21,074 bases of DNA, taken from contig LIBD01000004.1 of the NCBI GenBank assembly GCA_001437855.1, positions 1-21,074 of the forward strand, written 5' to 3'. Positions 8,089 to 16,194 of this stretch are shown piece after piece (position 1 is the stretch's first letter; each line of letters opens with the position of its first letter). The DNA comes from Actinobacteria bacterium BACL4 MAG-120820-bin23. Its GTDB lineage: Bacteria; Actinomycetota; Actinomycetes; Nanopelagicales; Nanopelagicaceae. A model generated the notes under the pieces. The model saw only the letters and a list, made by a program, of their open reading frames with translations. It did not search any database and was not told where the DNA came from. The position numbers and the translations under genes are program-made.

Positions 8089-8213
8089 TTACTCTCCGAT
8101 CGCTAACTTAAATAAATCAAAATCCTCATCATTGAGATGGGGTAACTATCGGGTACTAGGGTTAATTTCAGAGGCAATTTAGATTTCAGGCTTATGAAAC
8201 AAAGGGCTGGATT

Positions 8214-8229
8214 GTTAAAAGTATGTTAC
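8214..8229 (-). promoter_or_regulatory. GlnR-box-like site upstream of amt-glnB
   Basis: The minus strand reads GTAACATACTTTTAAC, which fits the published actinobacterial GlnR pattern GTnAC-N6-GnAAC at seven of eight fixed positions (T for G at the start of the second half). It lies about 125 bases upstream of the amt start and touches the ftsY stop codon. A GlnR target here is expected from the gene function. No regulator gene is in the window. Confidence 0.35.
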
Positions 8230-9066
8230 TTAATCGAATAATCCTGCCAGGTAGGCGTCTTGATCAAAAGATGTGAAATCTTCAATACCCTCTCCAGAAC
8301 CCACAAATTTAATGGGTAGACCTGTGGCTTTCTCTATCGCAATTGCAATTCCACCCTTGGCAGTTCCATCTAATTTCGTCACGATAAAACCCGAAACATT
8401 AACTGCCTCAATAAAAGTCGCAGCTTGATTAATACCATTTTGTCCAGTTGTTGAATCAACTACTAGCAATATTTCATCAATTGTTGATTGCTTCTGAACT
8501 ACTCTAACAATTTTTCCTAGCTCATCCATTAAATTTTGCTTAGTATGTAGTCTTCCAGCAGTATCTATTATTAGATAACCTGCATTTAATGCTTTAGCTT
8601 TAGTTATGGCGTTAAACGCCACCGATGCTGGATCACTACTTTCTTCACCAAAGACGACTTCAACATCAATTCTCCTAGCCCAAGTCCTAATCTGATCGGT
8701 GGCGGCTGCACGAAATGTATCTGCTGCAGCAAGCAGGACAGAGTTGCCTTGTGACTTTAAATAATTAGCCAACTTAGCTGCTGAAGTAGTTTTACCAGTG
8801 CCATTTACTCCAACAATTAAAATTGTTTTTGTCTCGGCTTTAGAGTTTAAAATGTTGCGAGGCTTAGTACTTAACCAAGAACTCACCTCTTCGGTGATAG
8901 ATTTTCTAGCGTCCTCAGGTTTTAGTGACCTACACTTTAGAATTAGTTGGTCAACTAGCTTTGGCCCCAAATCCGAAGCAATAAGTTGCGCTCGTACTAC
9001 ATCCCAATCTTCCTGTGAGATTGAACCAGATTTTAGTGTAGTGAAAAGCTTTTTAAATAAGCTCAT
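8230..9066 (-). CDS. ftsY: Signal recognition particle receptor FtsY (NG core only)
   Basis: A 278-residue SRP receptor GTPase. It has GVNGTGKTT at 86-94, a DTFRAAA segment near 116-122, DTAGR at 168-172, TKLDGTAKGG from 230 and the end motif GSGEGIEDFTSFD. It consists of little more than the N and G domains: the acidic/membrane A region of most FtsY proteins is absent (M. tuberculosis FtsY is about 420 residues). The N-terminal SLFKKLFTTLKSG looks amphipathic and may anchor it to the membrane. It starts seven bases after the smc stop codon, as part of the rnc-mutM-smc-ftsY run. Confidence 0.95.
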   Translation of the reverse strand: MSLFKKLFTTLKSGSISQEDWDVVRAQLIASDLGPKLVDQLILKCRSLKPEDARKSITEEVSSWLSTKPRNILNSKAETKTILIVGVNGTGKTTSAAKLANYLKSQGNSVLLAAADTFRAAATDQIRTWARRIDVEVVFGEESSDPASVAFNAITKAKALNAGYLIIDTAGRLHTKQNLMDELGKIVRVVQKQSTIDEILLVVDSTTGQNGINQAATFIEAVNVSGFIVTKLDGTAKGGIAIAIEKATGLPIKFVGSGEGIEDFTSFDQDAYLAGLFD

Positions 9067-9073
9067 TTAGAAT

Positions 9074-12000
9074 CTAAGAAACTGCGTCGACTTCACGAAT
9101 GCGTTGAGAAATAACTTCACTAACTCCATCCCCACGCATGGTTACACCATAAAGCGCATCTGCAATCTCCATTGTTCTTTTCTGGTGCGTAATAATGATT
9201 AACTGAGATTTCTCTCTTAACTCTTCAAACACGCCTAACAATCTGCCTAGGTTTGTGTCATCAAGAGCTGCCTCGACCTCATCCATAACATAAAAGGGTG
9301 AAGGTCTGGCTTTGAATATTGCAATTAAAAGTGCAACTGCTACTAATGATCTTTCACCCCCTGATAGTAAAGATAATCTCTTAACTCTTTTACCAGGTGG
9401 TCTGGCTTCGACATCAACGCCTGAGGTCAGTATGTCGGATGGGTTTGTGAGAATTAATTTTCCATCTCCACCTGGGAATAACCTAGCGAAAACGAGTTCG
9501 AACTCTCTTGCGGTATCTTCATAAGCTTCGGTAAATATCTGCTGAACGCGATCATCAACTTCTTTAATTATGTCTAATAAATCCTTTTTAGTCTTCTTTA
9601 AATCTTCCAATTGTTCAGCAAGGTAGCGCAAGCGCTCTTCCAGAGATGAATACTCTTCTAATGCCAATGGATTTATTTTTCCCAATAATATTAGCGATTT
9701 CTCTGCCTGAGACAGGCGCTTTTCTTGTTGGTCTCGTCGGTATGGAATTAAATCACCCGGCACAAATTCGCCTTGTTCGTTCTCGTAAAATGTAGGGACG
9801 TCGTTGCTTGGACCATACTCATTTATAAGTGCCTGGACATCAATTCCGAGTTCTTCTACTGCTTTTGTCTCTAATTGCTCGATTCTAAGTCGTTGCTCAG
9901 CTCGAGCGATTTCGTCTTTATGCACACTTGAGGTTAATTTCTCTAACTCAATTGAGAGCTCGCGACCTATTGTTCTTAAACTTAATATTTCGCCCTCTCG
10001 AGAAGATCTTGAAGTTTCCAGTCTTTCTCTTTCAGAACCTGCACGCGCAATAGAGGACTCAATTTGAATTAAGGCTTCATAAGCTGTGTCAGCAATGTCT
10101 TGCGCAGTTATCGCAGCCTGTGCCCTATTTTCACGGCGGGAAATTGATCTAGATGCAGATTCACGTTCAGCAGCTGCTTGATTCTCTAAAGCTTCAGCCC
10201 GCTGTGATAGCGCATCCTTACGCTCTTCAATAGTTCTTAGATTTAATCGAGACTCAACCTCTTTTGATCTTGCACCTGAAACTTGAGATCTTAAGTCCTC
10301 TAAGTTTGTTAAGTCAGGTTCAACTGGAGTTTGGTGTGATTCAAATTGTGCCAAAGCTGCAGCCAAATCTCTTTCGTCAGAGTTGCGCTGATCAATTGCT
10401 GCTTGCAGTGCCGAATTTAACCGATCAAATTCATCAACAGAATTCTTTACATTCTGGCCTGAGATAGCAAGTTGCTCTGCGAGCCCAGTCATGGCTGCAT
10501 CAGACTCATTTAGCTTAGAGAGTACAGACTCATACTCGCTGCTTATTTTATTGAAATCATCATTTGCGCTACTAAGTTCAAACCTGATTCGATCACAATC
10601 AACAGTAACTTTATTTACTTCAACTTCACAGTTTGAGGTCAAATCATCGACTTTAGATATCAAGCTAGTATTTTCTGAAGTTTTTACAAGCTCAGTAATT
10701 TCTTTAAATGCAGTTAATCTACCTAATGATCCGGCTCGCAATTTCTCAGTCGATTGAAGTTTTTCAGTAAGTACCTTAAGGTCTTTTTCAGAGTTCTTCA
10801 TTTCAACTTTTAACTTTTCAAATAAGCTATCAAGACCAGGCTCTGAAGCCGCTAGTGATGATATTTGAGTTTCAATCGTTGCAAAATTTTCTCGATAGTT
10901 CTTTAGCCTTTGTTCGACAGAATTTCTAGCCTCAGTTAATCGATTAACCTCTCCCGAAGTCGCATCTATTCGTGAGCGTAATCCATTTATGTGACCTTCT
11001 TGTCGTGCAGTTCCCTCACGTTGATCTGCTATTGCACGAAGGGCGGCAGATACTCGACTTTCTTCAAGTGCTAACTTATCTTCAATAGCTTTTAATAAAT
11101 TTGAGTCAGTGTCTAGTTGCTCTTGAGATTTATTAACATTATTAGCGAGCTCTTTCTCTTCATTTCTTAACTGTTGAGCCTCTTGGTCTAATAAAACTGG
11201 ATCACGGCCAGACGCTTTGGCCTCTTCAGCTTCTTCAGAAAGAAATCTTGCGCGTTCAGATGATAAGTTTTGTACTGCCCGAATTTGCTCTCGTTGTGCA
11301 GTTAGACGGTAAAAGTTTTCTTGAGCTGCAATTAATTGTGGATTTTCACTAGCCGCAATCGTATCCAACTCAATTTCGCGACTTCTGGCAGAATTTAACT
11401 CACTCTCAACCTGTTCCTTACGTTGCCGCAACACATTTTCATCAGCAACCTCTAGCTCCATTTCATTGCGCATGCGAAGCATGTCATCTGCCATTAAACG
11501 CAATTTTGCATCCCTGACATCTGATTGGATTATCGAGGCTTTGCGTGCCACCTCTGCCTGTTTCCCTAACGGCTTGAGTTGTCGTCTTAACTCCACCGTT
11601 AGGTCTTGAATACGAGCTAAGTTAGTTTGCATTGAATCAAGTTTTCTAATTGCTTTTTCTTTTCGCTTTCGATGTTTTAATACTCCGGCTGCTTCTTCAA
11701 TAAATGCTCTGCGTTCTTCAGGATTTGCCAATAAAATCGCATCTAGCTGGCCTTGTCCAACGATTACATGCATCTCCCTGCCAATACCACTATCGCTTAA
11801 TAACTCTTGAATATCTAAAAGTCGAGTTGTTTCACCATTTAATAAATACTCAGAGGCGCCATTTCTAAATAGAACTCGCGTGATTGTTACCTCGGTAAAG
11901 TCAATTGGTAATACACCATCAGTATTGTCGATAGTTACCGAAACCTCTGCTCTACCAAGAGGTGCTCTGCCTGAGGTGCCAGCAAAAATTACATCTTCCA

Positions 12001-12181
12001 TCTTTCCACCACGCAGTGATTTTGCCCCTTGCTCACCCATTACCCAAGAGAGCGCATCAACCACATTTGATTTACCGGACCCATTTGGACCTACAACACA
12101 GGTAATTCCCTGTTCAAAATTTAAAGTGGTTGAAGAGGCAAAGGACTTAAAGCCCTTCAAATTCATACTCTTTAAATACAT
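9074..12181 (-). CDS. smc: Chromosome segregation protein Smc, apparently lacking the hinge domain
   Basis: An ABC-type ATPase that organises chromosomes. ATG 12181 gives MYLKSMNLKGFKSFA, the family N-terminus; a TTG ten codons upstream is less likely. This yields 1035 residues. Head motifs are complete: Walker A GPNGSGKS at 31-38, signature LSGGE at 939-943, Walker B FYVMDE at 963-968 followed by a normal D-loop (LDD). Long coiled coils span about 155-480 and 520-790. Where the globular hinge of about 150-170 residues should sit, only about 40 Lys/Glu/Thr-rich residues (about 480-520) join the arms, with none of the hinge glycine motifs or the GYExA..AALG pattern. Flanking arm segments still match mycobacterial Smc (such as LNESDAAM). 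Bacterial Smc is normally near 1180-1200 residues. Confidence 0.93.
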   Translation of the reverse strand: MYLKSMNLKGFKSFASSTTLNFEQGITCVVGPNGSGKSNVVDALSWVMGEQGAKSLRGGKMEDVIFAGTSGRAPLGRAEVSVTIDNTDGVLPIDFTEVTITRVLFRNGASEYLLNGETTRLLDIQELLSDSGIGREMHVIVGQGQLDAILLANPEERRAFIEEAAGVLKHRKRKEKAIRKLDSMQTNLARIQDLTVELRRQLKPLGKQAEVARKASIIQSDVRDAKLRLMADDMLRMRNEMELEVADENVLRQRKEQVESELNSARSREIELDTIAASENPQLIAAQENFYRLTAQREQIRAVQNLSSERARFLSEEAEEAKASGRDPVLLDQEAQQLRNEEKELANNVNKSQEQLDTDSNLLKAIEDKLALEESRVSAALRAIADQREGTARQEGHINGLRSRIDATSGEVNRLTEARNSVEQRLKNYRENFATIETQISSLAASEPGLDSLFEKLKVEMKNSEKDLKVLTEKLQSTEKLRAGSLGRLTAFKEITELVKTSENTSLISKVDDLTSNCEVEVNKVTVDCDRIRFELSSANDDFNKISSEYESVLSKLNESDAAMTGLAEQLAISGQNVKNSVDEFDRLNSALQAAIDQRNSDERDLAAALAQFESHQTPVEPDLTNLEDLRSQVSGARSKEVESRLNLRTIEERKDALSQRAEALENQAAAERESASRSISRRENRAQAAITAQDIADTAYEALIQIESSIARAGSERERLETSRSSREGEILSLRTIGRELSIELEKLTSSVHKDEIARAEQRLRIEQLETKAVEELGIDVQALINEYGPSNDVPTFYENEQGEFVPGDLIPYRRDQQEKRLSQAEKSLILLGKINPLALEEYSSLEERLRYLAEQLEDLKKTKKDLLDIIKEVDDRVQQIFTEAYEDTAREFELVFARLFPGGDGKLILTNPSDILTSGVDVEARPPGKRVKRLSLLSGGERSLVAVALLIAIFKARPSPFYVMDEVEAALDDTNLGRLLGVFEELREKSQLIIITHQKRTMEIADALYGVTMRGDGVSEVISQRIREVDAVS

Positions 12182-12243
12182 AGGACGATCCACCCACAGC
12201 GCATAGCGCAAACCTATCTAAAAAGTGATCGAAAACTTGGTAC

Positions 12244-13080
12244 CTAACGCTGGCAACGCGGGCAAAAATGGGAAGATCTGTTTGCAAAGGCTATCCGGCG
12301 AATCTTTGATCGGCACCTCGGGCAAGGCTCACCCTCTCTGCCATAAACCTTTAGGGAGCGGGAAAAGTATCCACTTTCACCATTTACATTTTTATACTGC
12401 TCATCAAATGAAGTACCACCTGCTTGAATCGATGATTTCATTACTAATATGGCTGATTTAATTACCTTTTTGATTTCATTTTCGTTTAAATCTTCACAAA
12501 TAATCTCAGGATGTATCTTTGCTCGCCACAATGCTTCATCTGCGTATATATTGCCAATTCCACTAATAATATTTTGATTTAAAATAGCAGGCTTAATAGC
12601 TGTTTTTCTACGATTAATGTTTGAAACTACCTGTCTTAGGTCAAACTCTGATTCAAATGGATCCTTTGATATCTTCAATACCGAGGTTGGAATTCCCTCA
12701 AAAACCTGCTCCACAGATAGCCAACCAAAGGTTCGCTGATCTATAAACCTAACCTCATTGGTATATCCCTTGCTCGAACCGCTTAATATAAATCTAGCTC
12801 TTAGGTGAGGGTGATTTTTAACGATGCCCTTCTGCACTAGTAACTGCCCGCTCATCCCTAAATGGGCAACTAAGACAAAATCTCTATCCAGCTCTAGCCA
12901 TAAAAATTTTCCTCGCCTTCGAACCGAGGTAATTTTGGCGCCAACCACAGCAGAAAGCGGTGAGATAGAGCTTGGTTTTAACGCTCTTGGATGAAAACTT
13001 TCTGCGTGTCTAATCTGCTTACCAACAATATACTTTTCTAAACCAGCCCTTACAGTTTCTACTTCAGGTAATTCTGGCAT
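12244..13080 (-). CDS. mutM: Formamidopyrimidine-DNA glycosylase (Fpg/MutM)
   Basis: A 278-residue base-excision repair enzyme for 8-oxoguanine and formamidopyrimidines. After Met removal, the catalytic Pro2-Glu3 lead MPELPEVETVRAGL; the conserved lysine is K58 in RRGKFLWLEL. The helix-two-turn-helix region has ISGIGNIYADEALW. A C-terminal zinc finger uses C253, C256, C273 and C276 (CPRC...CPRC). It starts six bases after the rnc stop codon, the standard actinobacterial rnc-mutM-smc order. All key residues are present, so it should be active. Confidence 0.96.
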   Translation of the reverse strand: MPELPEVETVRAGLEKYIVGKQIRHAESFHPRALKPSSISPLSAVVGAKITSVRRRGKFLWLELDRDFVLVAHLGMSGQLLVQKGIVKNHPHLRARFILSGSSKGYTNEVRFIDQRTFGWLSVEQVFEGIPTSVLKISKDPFESEFDLRQVVSNINRRKTAIKPAILNQNIISGIGNIYADEALWRAKIHPEIICEDLNENEIKKVIKSAILVMKSSIQAGGTSFDEQYKNVNGESGYFSRSLKVYGREGEPCPRCRSKIRRIAFANRSSHFCPRCQR

Positions 13081-13086
13081 GCTTAT

Positions 13087-13770
13087 TTACTTTTTATTTC
13101 GATCGACCAATACTTCATATGCAATCTTTGCAGCTGCTTGTTCAGCTTCCCGCTTACTCTTACCCTTTCCAGCTGGAAACTTCTCATCGCTTAATAATAC
13201 GCAAGCCATAAAACTCTTATCATGATCTGGCCCAGACTCTGTTATCTCATACTCAGGCGATGCTAGGTTCATTAACGCTGACAACTCTTGTAATGCTGTT
13301 TTACTATCCAAAGTCGAACCTTGCGAAGTTGCAGTGACTATGGCTGGATTAATCCACTTTGAAATTACTTCAGCACTTTTTATATATCCATGTTGTAAAT
13401 ATATTGCCCCTACTAGTGCCTCAAAAGTGTCAGCTAAGATTGAATTTTTCTCTCGCCCGTTTGTTGCTTCTTCACCTTTGCCTATTTTTAAATAGGTACC
13501 AAGATTGATTTCACGGGCAATCTGAGCCAGTGCTCTCATATTCACTACGCCTGATCTAAGTGGACTTAATCTACTTTCATCCAGATCTGGAAATAATTTA
13601 TAAAGCTCATCTGTAACAATTAATCCAAGAACTGAGTCACCTAAAAATTCAAGTCGTTCATTGGTTGGAATTCCACCTGCTTCATAAGAATAAGAGCGAT
13701 GGGTTAATGCAAGTTCAAGCAACTCATCCTTAACCGATATCCCGAGTTGTTCGGTTAGGCCAGAGTACAG
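13087..13770 (-). CDS. rnc: Ribonuclease III, probably starting at a CTG codon
   Basis: A dsRNA endonuclease for rRNA processing. It shows the signature NERLEFLGDSVL, the second catalytic block DTFEALVGAIYL and a C-terminal dsRNA-binding domain (KTALQELSAL...KSKREAEQAAAKIAYEVL). The only ATG/GTG/TTG start in frame is TTG 13722, which would begin at LELALTHRS and remove the first helix. Sixteen further upstream codons (YSGLTEQLGISVKDEL) match the normal family N-terminus. An AGAGG ribosome binding site lies six bases before a CTG at 13768-13770, which itself sits one base after the rpmF stop codon. The CTG start (227 residues) is therefore preferred; the nuclease identity is certain, the start less so. 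Confidence 0.9.
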   Translation of the reverse strand: MYSGLTEQLGISVKDELLELALTHRSYSYEAGGIPTNERLEFLGDSVLGLIVTDELYKLFPDLDESRLSPLRSGVVNMRALAQIAREINLGTYLKIGKGEEATNGREKNSILADTFEALVGAIYLQHGYIKSAEVISKWINPAIVTATSQGSTLDSKTALQELSALMNLASPEYEITESGPDHDKSFMACVLLSDEKFPAGKGKSKREAEQAAAKIAYEVLVDRNKK

Positions 13771-13771
13771 A

Positions 13772-13945
13772 TTAAACCTCTAGAACCTGTCGACGGTTAT
13801 AAGTGCCACAAGTTGGACAAGCTACGTGTTGCAATTTAGGTTGTTGGCATTGCTGACAAGTTGCAAGGTTTGCAGGAGTTGTCTTCCACATGCTTCGACG
13901 AGAGCGAGTACGTGCTCGCGACATTTTTCGTTTTGGAACTGGCAT
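13772..13945 (-). CDS. rpmF: 50S ribosomal protein L32 (zinc-ribbon form)
   Basis: A 57-residue protein beginning MPVPKRKMSRARTRSRRS, typical of L32. It has two zinc-binding pairs, C30/C33 and C43/C46, so it is the cysteine-containing (C+) form. ATG 13945 has an AGGGAG ribosome binding site eight bases upstream. It lies between the DUF177 gene and rnc, as in most bacteria. A good promoter at 13990-14018 precedes it. Its stop TAA is one base from the proposed rnc start. Confidence 0.97.
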   Translation of the reverse strand: MPVPKRKMSRARTRSRRSMWKTTPANLATCQQCQQPKLQHVACPTCGTYNRRQVLEV

Positions 13946-13989
13946 GATCTTTACTCCCTGTTTTCTACGCTTCCTAGCGCAAGATGAGA

Positions 13990-14018
13990 ATTATCTACGA
14001 AAAACTCTATCTTGTAAA
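13990..14018 (-). promoter_or_regulatory. Promoter for rpmF-rnc-mutM-smc-ftsY
   Basis: On the minus strand, TTTACA (14013-14018) and GATAAT (13990-13995) are separated by exactly 17 bases; each differs from the sigma-70 consensus at one position. The start of transcription would be near 13983, giving a leader of about 37 bases with the AGGGAG of rpmF. It lies in the 78-base gap after the DUF177 gene, one of the few real gaps in this gene run. Confidence 0.55.
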
Positions 14019-14023
14019 AACGA

Positions 14024-14605
14024 TTAGTTTTTAAGCGGGAAATCCTTTAATGCTGACCATCTCGGATCAGCAGGTACCTGTGCTTGATCGGCTGGTAAGT
14101 ATGACCAGTTTTCACCCTGCTTGGCTTCTATACCTGGGCAATCCTCTGAGCAAAGTGGATTTACCTCCATATTCAAAATAATTGCATCTCTAATTGCTGG
14201 TTCAAGATCAATCTCATCGCCAACCATAAAACTTAAGTCATCTACTTCTAAATCAATATCTTCTTCATCGGTTGATTTAGATTTTGAGCCTTTTTTAGCA
14301 TTCGTCTTTGCTGCTCGTGATTCGTAATAGTAAAGCTCTGTAAAGTTTTCATCAATTGGCCAAATAATCGGCTTTAGGCAGCGCGTACATTCGCCAGTGG
14401 CAGTTGCAACTACTCGGGCAGTTGCAAGTACGCCTTCATCTACTGATTGAATCCTTAGATCAATCTCGATTATTTCACCAGGCTTTACCGAGAGTAAATC
14501 AATACCTAAAGGATCGGATATTTCGAGATCGAGCTCGTATTCACGCATTTCGCCTGCGCGATGAGGCAAATCATGAGTATTGAAAACAAAGACAGATCGT
14601 GCCAT
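14024..14605 (-). CDS. yceD: DUF177/YceD family protein (rRNA/L32-linked)
   Basis: A 193-residue acidic protein. It has the DUF177 pattern: a beta-rich N-terminal half, then C73-TR-C76 with LKP following, an acidic linker (about 105-125) and a second pair C151/C155 in NPLCSEDCPG, which probably bind zinc. The family is linked to 23S rRNA accumulation and large-subunit assembly, and its gene almost always precedes rpmF, as here. The molecular activity is not established. It starts five bases after the stop of the coiled-coil gene, without a clear Shine-Dalgarno. Confidence 0.9.
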   Translation of the reverse strand: MARSVFVFNTHDLPHRAGEMREYELDLEISDPLGIDLLSVKPGEIIEIDLRIQSVDEGVLATARVVATATGECTRCLKPIIWPIDENFTELYYYESRAAKTNAKKGSKSKSTDEEDIDLEVDDLSFMVGDEIDLEPAIRDAIILNMEVNPLCSEDCPGIEAKQGENWSYLPADQAQVPADPRWSALKDFPLKN

Positions 14606-14610
14606 TTGGA

Positions 14611-15084
14611 TTACTTTAATTTAGAAAGAACGTGCTTAGTTTCAACACCATTTAACTGATCTCTACCTTTACTAATGACATCCAAGGTCTTATTTAAAAT
14701 AACTTCAAGGTTGGCTAATCGCGAATCAATGTACTCTTCAATCTCTTCTCGATCTCGGTCACTATCTGCCTTTGCATCAGACAAAATTCTTGCCGCCTCT
14801 TTGCGTGCTGATGAAACAATAGTTGTTTGCTCAACTAATCGAGAGACCTCATCTCGTGCTTGTTGAATTACCGCATCAGCTTGGACATGGGCCTGCTCTA
14901 AAATTGATTCTTTTTCGCGCTGAATTGAAATAGCTTTTGCTAAGTCATTTGGAAATGAGACCTTAACTTTATCTAGTAGTTGCAGCATTTCACTTCTATT
15001 AACAACACATGAGGCAGACAATGGCACAGATCTTGCTTCTTCAACAATTGCAATCGCAGCTTCAATATTTTCAACTACATCCAT
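14611..15084 (-). CDS. DivIVA-like coiled-coil protein (actinobacterial conserved, Rv2927c type)
   Basis: A 157-residue, highly charged protein, mostly helical coiled coil from about residue 45 (KAISIQREKESILEQAHVQADAVIQQARDE). It matches by position and composition the actinobacterial gene between coaD and the DUF177 gene (Rv2927c in M. tuberculosis), often labelled DivIVA-like or wrongly ATP synthase b subunit. A polar-growth or division scaffold role is inferred only. ATG 15084 is chosen because GAAAGGG lies five bases upstream and it sits one base after the coaD stop (TAATATG); a TTG at 15102 would add six residues and overlap coaD. Confidence 0.8.
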   Translation of the reverse strand: MDVVENIEAAIAIVEEARSVPLSASCVVNRSEMLQLLDKVKVSFPNDLAKAISIQREKESILEQAHVQADAVIQQARDEVSRLVEQTTIVSSARKEAARILSDAKADSDRDREEIEEYIDSRLANLEVILNKTLDVISKGRDQLNGVETKHVLSKLK

Positions 15085-15085
15085 A

Positions 15086-15568
15086 TTAGCCCTTTCGCTC
15101 AAGTCTAGATCTTAACTTATCAACTATGGCCGCTGGCATATATGCCGAGACATCTCCACCATAACTTGCGATTTCCTTCACAAGTGATGAAGATAAAAAG
15201 GAGTGTGATGGTGCGGTAGACATAAACAATGTCTCTATACCCTGAAGTTGTAGGTTCACTTGGCTCATTTGCAGCTCGTAATCAAAATCACTGACTGCCC
15301 TTAGTCCTTTAACAATTGTCGGTATCTTGTTAGCTCTGCAGTAATCGACTAATAGTCCGGTCCAGGAGTCAACCTTTACATTCTTATATCTGCTAGTTAC
15401 ATCTTTAATCATTTCAATACGCTCATCAACAGTGAATAATGAACTCTTTGTTTGATTTACTAAAACTGCAATAACCACCTCATCAAACAAAGAACAGGCT
15501 CTAGCAATAATGTCTAAGTGGCCATTAGTAATTGGATCGAAAGATCCTGGACATACGACTCGCCTCAT
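15086..15568 (-). CDS. coaD: Phosphopantetheine adenylyltransferase
   Basis: A 160-residue nucleotidyltransferase for the penultimate step of coenzyme A synthesis (4'-phosphopantetheine plus ATP to dephospho-CoA). The N-terminus MRRVVCPGSFDPITNGH contains the TxGH nucleotide-binding motif at 14-17; the C-terminal SSSLVKEIASYGGDVS is the second conserved block. ATG 15568 gives the usual MRR start; a TTG two codons upstream is possible. No Shine-Dalgarno is visible. A perfect 16-base palindrome lies in the gap before it. Confidence 0.95.
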   Translation of the reverse strand: MRRVVCPGSFDPITNGHLDIIARACSLFDEVVIAVLVNQTKSSLFTVDERIEMIKDVTSRYKNVKVDSWTGLLVDYCRANKIPTIVKGLRAVSDFDYELQMSQVNLQLQGIETLFMSTAPSHSFLSSSLVKEIASYGGDVSAYMPAAIVDKLRSRLERKG

Positions 15569-15579
15569 AGTCAAAACGC

Positions 15580-15595
15580 TAGCAATTAATTGCTA
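15580..15595. promoter_or_regulatory. Perfect 16-bp palindrome between rsmD and coaD
   Basis: TAGCAATTAATTGCTA equals its own reverse complement. It fills over half of the 29-base gap between the rsmD stop and the coaD ATG, ending 11 bases before that ATG. In RNA it can form a six-base-pair stem with a UUAA loop, followed by GCGTTTT. It could be an operator, a weak terminator/attenuator or an mRNA processing site; nothing in the sequence decides which. Confidence 0.5.
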
Positions 15596-15597
15596 AG

Positions 15598-16194
15598 TTA
15601 GCCATTTATTTTCATATCAGGCTCAGATATCGCGCCATAGTGAATACTTCCTGCTCCATATGAGCGAACCTTCACCTCTGATAACCCTTGTGGCCAAGTA
15701 AAATTTTTTGTTTTTCCATCACGCTCAATAGCTATTACGCCATGCTTATTTAATAAATTTAGAGTTAGGACTTTCTTTAATATCTTTTCAATTTCTGTAT
15801 TTGCTACTTCATATGGAGGGTCAATAAAAATTATTTCATATGAGTTGCTGGCAGAGTGATTCAAAAATTCAAAAGTAGTTTTGTTATGAACTCTATATTT
15901 TCCGACACCGCTTATCCCAGAAAGTAATGCAAAATTTTGCTCGCAAACTTTGGCACTTATTGGGTTACTTTCGACCGCTTCTACTAATGCTGCACCTCTA
16001 GAAAGTGCTTCAACACCTACTGCTCCAGATCCTGCGAATAAATCCAGAAAGTGCAATCCCTCTAATGAGCTAAAGGTGGAAATTAATGACGAGAACAGAC
16101 CTTCGCGAGCGCGATCTGAAGTTGGTCTAGTAATTGAAGGTGGAGAGAACAGCTTTCTGCTCTTTCCAAATCCGGCAATTATTCGCATACTCAT
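15598..16194 (-). CDS. rsmD: 16S rRNA (guanine(966)-N2)-methyltransferase RsmD
   Basis: A 198-residue SAM-dependent methyltransferase. The N-terminus has MRIIAGFGKSRKL and TRPTSDRAREGLFSSL; motif I is DLFAGSGAVG at 51-60 and the catalytic DPPY is at 125-128. It methylates G966 of 16S rRNA. The start overlaps the recG stop in an ATGA (16191-16194), so translation is coupled to recG. The rsmD-coaD order is standard in actinobacteria. Confidence 0.95.
   Translation of the reverse strand: MSMRIIAGFGKSRKLFSPPSITRPTSDRAREGLFSSLISTFSSLEGLHFLDLFAGSGAVGVEALSRGAALVEAVESNPISAKVCEQNFALLSGISGVGKYRVHNKTTFEFLNHSASNSYEIIFIDPPYEVANTEIEKILKKVLTLNLLNKHGVIAIERDGKTKNFTWPQGLSEVKVRSYGAGSIHYGAISEPDMKING

Noticed and set aside
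8089..8213. Promoter of amt
   Set aside because: Several AT-rich -10-like hexamers occur, but none has an acceptable -35 at 16-18 bases, so no promoter is annotated.
12182..12211. Ten-residue N-terminal extension of Smc from a TTG
   Set aside because: The ATG at 12181 gives the exact family N-terminus; the added residues match nothing in the family.
13720..13782. Frameshift or truncation at the 5' end of rnc
   Set aside because: The frame stays open upstream and encodes a normal N-terminus; a CTG start with a ribosome binding site explains it without a mutation.
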